A stretch of 7,823 bases of DNA from Azoarcus sp. GTDB lineage: Bacteria; Pseudomonadota; Gammaproteobacteria; Burkholderiales; Rhodocyclaceae. The stretch is taken from the NCBI GenBank assembly GCA_031258035.1, contig JAIRNL010000203.1, forward strand, positions 1 through 7,823. Direction: 5' to 3'. Position numbers and translations under genes: made by a program. The notes below the pieces were generated by a model. It did not search any database, was not told the origin of the DNA, and saw only the letters and a program-made list of their open reading frames with translations. The first letter of the stretch is position 1. Each line of letters opens with the position of its first letter. Shown in pieces: positions 1-3,232 of this stretch.

Positions 1-171
1 ACGGAAATGCGCGCGGGAAGCGAACTCATGGATGCCTCGCTCGTTGTCTATCACGCCGTCAAAACCGCCGCGGAACGCAATGTGTTGAGCGTCAAGCCGT
101 TTTACGATGAATTGAAGAAACGCTTTCCGGGCACCAAGAAACGCAGCGGTGAAGACAGTCCGGAAGAGTAA
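1..171 (+). CDS. C-terminal end of an unrecognised protein (5' truncated)
   Basis: Frame 1 is open from the window edge to a TAA at 169-171, giving 56 residues. The visible part has a helical-looking stretch (LMDASLVVYHAVKTAAERN), then VKPFYDELKKRFPG, and ends in a charged, probably disordered tail rich in K, S, D and E. ATG codons at 7 and 28 have no convincing ribosome binding site, so the real start probably lies upstream of the window. I do not recognise the family and assign no function. Codon use looks like that of the intact genes here, which supports real coding. It is the only plus-strand gene and converges on the minus-strand operon across the repeat-rich region. No classical terminator follows it directly; the nearest terminator-like hairpins are in the 36-bp repeats from 307. 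Confidence 0.6.
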   Translation, partial: TEMRAGSELMDASLVVYHAVKTAAERNVLSVKPFYDELKKRFPGTKKRSGEDSPEE

Positions 172-244
172 GCTTCGCGCTCCGGCGCCGAGCCTCGGAC
201 ATTCGACGCCGAGCATTGCGGCACGGACTTGAAAACAAACCTAT

Positions 245-309
245 GTCATTCCGCGCGAAGTCGCGGAATCCAGACGCCGCATGGATTCCGCGACTACGCG
301 CGGAATGAC
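245..309. repeat. Near-perfect palindrome, copy 1 (28-bp arms)
   Basis: The left arm 245-272 (starting GTCATTCCGCGCG, ending GGAATCCA) and right arm 282-309 are reverse complements at 27 of 28 positions, around a 9-base loop at 273-281. The only mismatch faces A258 with A296. Each arm also holds a smaller inverted repeat (ATTCCG and CGGAAT, 10-base spacer). Transcribed from either side it would form a very stable hairpin. No T-run follows, so it is not a classical terminator. Confidence 0.92.
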
Positions 310-378
310 AGTGAGGGGCGCTTCGCGCCCTTTGCACACAAAGACAGTCAGGGACGCTCCGCGCCCTTTGCATGCAAA
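307..378 (+). repeat. Two tandem 36-bp units, copy 1
   Basis: Units at 307-342 and 343-378 begin GACAGT(G/C)AGGG and end GCGCCCTTTGCA followed by a CAAA end. The first contains GGGCGC-TTC-GCGCCC, a six-pair GC stem with a 3-base loop, then TTTGC, so it resembles a weak intrinsic terminator for plus-strand transcription and might end transcripts of the gene finishing at 171. The second unit ends in the perfect 12-bp palindrome TTTGCATGCAAA (367-378). Termination is inference only. Confidence 0.85.
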
Positions 379-410
379 TACACCCATGACGCAGCCTATG
401 CACACCCCCT

Positions 411-475
411 GTCATTCCGCGCGAAGTCGCGGAATCCACGCGCCGTCTGGATTCCGCGACTGCGCGCGGAATGAC
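411..475. repeat. Near-perfect palindrome, copy 2 (28-bp arms)
   Basis: Arms 411-438 and 448-475 are reverse complements at 27 of 28 positions with a 9-base loop (439-447). The left arm is identical to that of copy 1. The single mismatch is at arm position 14, as in copy 1, but here A424 faces G462. The loop differs from that of copy 1 at four of nine bases. Confidence 0.92.
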
Positions 476-544
476 AGTGAGGGGCGCTCCGCGCCCTTTG
501 CACGCAAAGACAGTCAGGGACGTTCCGCGCCCTTTGCATGCAAA
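473..544 (+). repeat. Two tandem 36-bp units, copy 2
   Basis: Units 473-508 and 509-544 match 307-342 and 343-378 with two and one substitutions. The first keeps the GGGCGC-TCC-GCGCCC stem followed by TTTGC. The second ends in the same TTTGCATGCAAA palindrome (533-544). Transcribed in the plus direction, the repeated hairpins could act as weak terminators or RNA-stability elements. Confidence 0.85.
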
Positions 545-737
545 CTGGGCTTGCTGCGTCAAACCGAACGCCAAGGAGAGGTTGGTCCGGTTCCGCCTCC
601 GATACCGCGCCCTCGCTGCTGACGGAGATGCGGAAAACCCCCAGATCGCCGGGGCGGATGCTCTTGCCGTCTTTCAGATAGCCGGGCAACACGTCAGCCA
701 AGCTGATGAGCACGGCGGTGATGTCCTCTGCGGCGCG
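545..737 (-). pseudogene. Remnant resembling an HU-type DNA-binding protein (HU-HIG-like)
   Basis: On the minus strand the frame from 737 down to 545 reads RAAEDITAVLISLADVLPGY, then LKDGKSIRPGDLGVFRISVS, then SEGAVSEAEP and finally LLGVRFDAAS. The pattern 'helix, L-x-D-G-K-x-(I/V)-R-x-G-D-L-G-x-F-R-(I/L)-S-(V/L)-S-S-E-G' is the core I recall for HU-like proteins of the HU-HIG group, bacterial DNA-binding proteins of roughly 110-150 residues. The expected N-terminal third is absent: an in-frame TGA at 738-740 precedes the fragment and the 22-bp array begins at 786. At the other end the frame runs into the composite repeat at 544 and continues only as repeat-derived sequence to a stop at 396. 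The GTG at 713 could begin a short ORF, but it would start inside the domain. I infer a decayed fragment; identity rests on memory of the family. Confidence 0.5.
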
Positions 738-785
738 TCATGGCGGCAGAAGAAGTCCGCCGGCCTTATCAACACGCTTCTTTAC

Positions 786-1012
786 GAGATACTGGAGTCG
801 CGGCGACGAGATGCTGAAGTCGCGGCGACGAGATGCTGAAGTCGCGGCGACGAGATACTGAAGTCCCGGCGACGAGATACTGAAGTCGCGGCGACGAGAT
901 ACTGAAGTCGCGGCGAGGAGATACTGAAGTCGCGGCGACGAGATACTGAAGTCGCGGCGAGGAGATACTGAAGTCCCGGCGACGAGATACTGAAGTCGCG
1001 GCGACGAGATAC
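786..1012. repeat. 22-bp tandem repeat array, ten full copies plus a partial one
   Basis: Ten contiguous 22-bp units run from 786 to 1005, followed by a partial unit (GAGATAC) from 1006. The unit begins GAGATACTGAA and ends GTCGCGGCGAC; the last 11 bases form an imperfect palindrome (GTCGC, G, GCGAC). Variants: unit 1 has GGAG for GAAG; units 2 and 3 have ATGCTG; units 4 and 9 have TCCCGG; units 6 and 8 end in G instead of C. The unit length is not a multiple of three and the plus strand has TGA in every unit, so coding is unlikely. It lies 84 bases past the end of the operon. It may be a variable-number minisatellite or an array of protein-binding sites. Confidence 0.95.
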
Positions 1013-1098
1013 GAGAGATTTTCCAGCGCCTCACCGCGCGCCATCCCGACCGGGCGCGACATCCGCGTTCATCCGCCGTTCCGCCGCCGCCGCGAATC

Positions 1099-2073
1099 TT
1101 ACTGTCGCCGCGCGCCCTGGGCGGCGGGCGGGCGGGTGTTGGCCGCGTTTGCCTGCCGCGCGAAGAGTTGTTCCAGCTCCGCGCTCATCGGCAGATTCAG
1201 GTTGGCGCCGCTTGGCGGGAGGGGGTGCGTGAACCAGCGGTCGTACAGTTCCTTCATCTCTCCGGAGACGATGATGTCGACGAGCGCCTTGTCGACGCTG
1301 TTCTTCAATTGGACGTCGCCCTTGCGCATCATGATCGCGTAATGCTCGACGCTCAGGGGGGGGCCGACGATTTCGTAGGCGTTGGGGTCTCGCGCATTGG
1401 CGATCAGCCCAGCCAGCAGGTCTTCGTTCGTCATATAGGCGGCGGCCCGGCCGGTCCTGACCATCAGGAAGGAAGCGGCATGGGTCTTGCCCTCGACGAC
1501 GGCGATGCGATGCCGTTCGATGTCCAGTTTTTCCTGGATCACGCTCTCGGCGGTCGTGCCTGTCGTGAAGACGATGGTTTTGTCCGCCAGGTCGTCCAGG
1601 CCCCGGATGTCGTAAGCCCTGCGGGTGAGCAGACGGACGCTGGAAATGAAATAGACGATGGAAAAATCGGCATGTTTCTGGCGTTCCGCCGTGATGGTGC
1701 TGGAGCCGCATTCCAGGTCGATCATGCCATTGCGCAGCATGGGAAGGCGTTCCCGCGCCGTGACCGCGCGGTAGATGATTTTCAGCTGCGGCATGTTGAA
1801 TTCGCGCCGGATCGCCTTGACGATCCGGTCGCACAATTCCTTGGCATAGCCCGTGGGCTGGCGCGAGGAATCGAGATAGGAAAACGGGACGCTGGCGGTG
1901 CGATGCCCGATGACGATCGTGCCATTCTTCCTGGCTTTTTCCAGGGTCGTGAGCGGCGCTTCGGGGGCGCTTGCCCTTGTGGGGGCGGCATCTTCCGCGT
2001 GGGCCGTTTCCAGCGCCGACAGGGCAATGGCCAGGCTGGCGGCGAGCAGGGCGGCGTTTTTTCTCGTGCTCAC
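1099..2073 (-). CDS. Periplasmic amino-acid-binding protein, GltI-like (SBP family 3)
   Basis: This 324-residue protein has a clear signal peptide (MSTRKN, a hydrophobic stretch of A, L, I and S, then likely cleavage at AHA-ED after residue 26), so it should be periplasmic. The mature part matches the glutamate/aspartate-binding (GltI/DEBP) branch of solute-binding family 3: GHRTASVPFSYLD (56-68), GYAKELCDRIVKA (75-87), LECGSSTITAERQKHADFS (120-138), GTTAESVI (172-179), THAASFLMVRTGRAAAYM (197-214) and the C-terminal signature RWFTHPLPP...LNLPMS (279-297). R58, the CGSS-T segment and H198 fall at positions known to bind the carboxylates of the ligand in this family. The GTG start overlaps the upstream stop as GTGA and is the only start that keeps the signal peptide at the N-terminus. 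No permease or ATPase gene adjoins it, so it may serve sensing rather than transport. The C-terminal tail (308-324) is low complexity. Confidence 0.93.
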   Translation of the reverse strand: MSTRKNAALLAASLAIALSALETAHAEDAAPTRASAPEAPLTTLEKARKNGTIVIGHRTASVPFSYLDSSRQPTGYAKELCDRIVKAIRREFNMPQLKIIYRAVTARERLPMLRNGMIDLECGSSTITAERQKHADFSIVYFISSVRLLTRRAYDIRGLDDLADKTIVFTTGTTAESVIQEKLDIERHRIAVVEGKTHAASFLMVRTGRAAAYMTNEDLLAGLIANARDPNAYEIVGPPLSVEHYAIMMRKGDVQLKNSVDKALVDIIVSGEMKELYDRWFTHPLPPSGANLNLPMSAELEQLFARQANAANTRPPAAQGARRQ

Positions 2074-3194
2074 AGTTGCTTGCTCCACTCGCAGGTGAAA
2101 GCGTCGCCGCCGCGATGACCCAGGGCGATTTCCTCGAAACCGTCGGCGACGCCGCGAAAGACGTTGATGAGCGCCGGATCGAAATGTCTGCCTTCGCCAT
2201 CCAGGATGATGGATTTCGCCACGTCCAGCGGCATGGGGTCTTTGTAGGGGCGCGCGGAAATCAGCGCGTCGTACACGTCGGCGATGGCCATCAGCCGGCC
2301 CTGTAATGGGATGTCCTCGCCGGCGAGACCATTCGGATAGCCAGAACCGTCCCATTTTTCGTGGTGATAACCCGCGAAGCATTTGGCGTGGCTCAGGAAG
2401 CTGTGCTCCTGCGTTTCTTCCTCGATTTTCTCGATGGCTTCCACGCCGCGGGCGGCGTGCGTTTTCATGATGGCGAATTCTTCTTCCGTCAGTTTTCCCG
2501 GTTTGTTCAGGATGGTGTCGCTGATGGCGATTTTGCCCACGTCGTGAAGTTGCGCCGACGGAATCAGGAAGGCCAGATCCCATGACGACGCTTCGTCCAG
2601 ATAAATGCCGTCCGCCAGCATTCGCTTGACCAGGAGGTTCAGGTAACGTTGTGTGCGCACGATATGGCCGCCGGTTTTTTTGTCGCGGAACTCGACCAGT
2701 TCGGCGACGCCGTTCAGGATGCCGAATTGCAATTTGAGGATTTTCTCGGCTTTCTGGTTGACCATTTCTTCGAGATTCCTGTTGTAGTCTTCCAGTTTCC
2801 TTTCCTGCGAGGCGATCAGGAGATGGTTGTGGATCCGTTTCAGCAGCAATGCCGCGGAAAACGGTTTGGTGACGTAGTCGATCGCGCCCAGCGAAAGCCC
2901 TTCCAGTTCGCTTCCCTCGTCGCTGCGCGATGTCAGGAAAATGACCGGAATCCGGCGCAGTTCCGCATCGGCCTTCAGTTTCCTGATGGCTTCGTAACCA
3001 CTCATTTCCGGCATTTCGATGTCGAGAAGAATGAGGTCGGGGATGATTTTTTGCAGCAGCTCGAACATCACCGTGGCCGATGGCAGGGCGTAAATATCGT
3101 AGTGTTCGGAGAGTATGCTGCGGGCGATTTTCAGGTTGGTTATATTGTCATCGACGACCGCTACCGTTTGCCGCAATGTCGTTTTCGCGTCCAT
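2070..3194 (-). CDS. Response regulator with HD-GYP output (likely cyclic di-GMP phosphodiesterase)
   Basis: This 374-residue cytoplasmic protein has two parts. The receiver (about 9-128) has acidic residues D15 and D16, phospho-acceptor D58 in LLDIEMPEMSG, T88 and K110 in VTKPF, so it looks fully functional. A helical linker (about 129-160, rich in E, K, N and L) leads to an HD-GYP domain (about 160-365) with E168-x-R170-D171...TGGH177, the H217-D218 metal pair in QLHDVGKIAISD, H246, H277-H278-E279 in YHHEKWDGSGYP, the GYP triplet 285-287, and GRLMAIADVYDALISARPYK. HD-GYP domains hydrolyse cyclic di-GMP using two or three metals; all expected ligand motifs are visible. The ATG at 3194 has AGGA six bases upstream and starts the receiver normally. 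The gene starts 38 bases after the kinase stop and overlaps the next start by 4 bases. It is the probable phosphorelay target of the kinase; the partnership is inferred from gene order. Confidence 0.95.
   Translation of the reverse strand: MDAKTTLRQTVAVVDDNITNLKIARSILSEHYDIYALPSATVMFELLQKIIPDLILLDIEMPEMSGYEAIRKLKADAELRRIPVIFLTSRSDEGSELEGLSLGAIDYVTKPFSAALLLKRIHNHLLIASQERKLEDYNRNLEEMVNQKAEKILKLQFGILNGVAELVEFRDKKTGGHIVRTQRYLNLLVKRMLADGIYLDEASSWDLAFLIPSAQLHDVGKIAISDTILNKPGKLTEEEFAIMKTHAARGVEAIEKIEEETQEHSFLSHAKCFAGYHHEKWDGSGYPNGLAGEDIPLQGRLMAIADVYDALISARPYKDPMPLDVAKSIILDGEGRHFDPALINVFRGVADGFEEIALGHRGGDAFTCEWSKQL
2083..2086 (-). promoter_or_regulatory. Ribosome binding site of the binding-protein gene
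   Basis: On the minus strand GGAG lies 9 bases before the GTG at 2073, inside the last codons of the HD-GYP gene. Together with the GTGA stop-start overlap (2070-2073) it supports the GTG start and suggests translational coupling. Confidence 0.65.
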
Positions 3195-3200
3195 TTCTGT

Positions 3201-3204
3201 TCCT
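3201..3204 (-). promoter_or_regulatory. Ribosome binding site of the HD-GYP gene
   Basis: AGGA on the minus strand stands six bases before the ATG at 3194, within the 38-base gap after the kinase stop. It decides the start of the receiver, since the same frame stays open far upstream within the kinase gene. Confidence 0.75.
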
Positions 3205-3232
3205 GTTTTCTGGTCTGACTTGGCGCATTTTT

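Larger units (their letters stand above)
245..378. repeat. Composite dispersed repeat, copy 1 (134 bp)
   Basis: This block has the same order and exact length as 411-544 and matches it at 126 of 134 positions by manual comparison; four of the eight differences are in the palindrome loop. It has a long palindrome (245-309) followed by two 36-bp units (307-342 and 343-378, sharing GAC with the palindrome end). The block ends exactly at the palindrome TTTGCATGCAAA. The pattern of ATTCCG and CGGAAT arms recalls short dispersed repeats such as dRS3 of Neisseria (ATTCCC, spacer, GGGAAT), but the bases differ, so I do not call it dRS3. Its presence elsewhere in the genome is expected but cannot be seen here. 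Confidence 0.9.
411..544. repeat. Composite dispersed repeat, copy 2 (134 bp)
   Basis: This is the second copy of the block at 245-378, in the same orientation, starting 166 bases later after a 32-base spacer (379-410) that is not itself repeated. It has the same three parts: palindrome 411-475, then 36-bp units 473-508 and 509-544. The equal length of the copies with only substitutions between them suggests a duplication, or two insertions of one element followed by limited drift. Its right end at 544 is where similarity to an HU-like protein on the minus strand stops, so the element may have interrupted or replaced the end of that gene. Confidence 0.9.
172..1098. other. Repeat-rich intergenic region without an intact gene
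   Basis: This 927-base stretch separates the converging partial plus-strand gene and minus-strand operon. It contains two composite dispersed repeats (245-378 and 411-544), a fragment of an HU-like gene (about 545-737, minus) and a 22-bp tandem array (786-1012). Open frames on both strands here are repeat-derived: their translations repeat phrases such as SRGI and FRDFARND, typical of translated palindromic repeats. I see no tRNA, rRNA or CRISPR. Positions 172-244 hold only a short direct repeat (GCGCCGAGC near 192, ACGCCGAGC near 216). Positions 1013-1098 hold a 6-bp GC stem (1037-1042 with 1053-1058) without a T-run. Confidence 0.8.

Noticed and set aside
245..544. Possible CRISPR array
   Set aside because: Only two large copies with a single 32-base spacer are present, each with internal long palindromes and tandem units. 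There is no series of short repeats with unique spacers and no cas gene.
92..713. Several overlapping small open frames with phrases such as CHSARSRGI and FRDFARND
   Set aside because: They are translations of the palindromic and 36-bp repeats on both strands and have no independent coding signal.
786..1012. CRISPR or plasmid iteron origin
   Set aside because: The units are contiguous with no spacers, which excludes CRISPR. No replication initiator gene or AT-rich unwinding region adjoins, so an iteron origin is not supported.
1037..1058. GC-rich stem downstream of the operon as a terminator
   Set aside because: The 6-bp stem with a 10-base loop has no T-run after it on the minus strand, so it is not a convincing intrinsic terminator.
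1168..2118. Plus-strand open frame of 316 codons opposite the binding-protein gene
   Set aside because: It is a shadow of the GltI-like gene, whose signal peptide and family motifs are clear on the minus strand.
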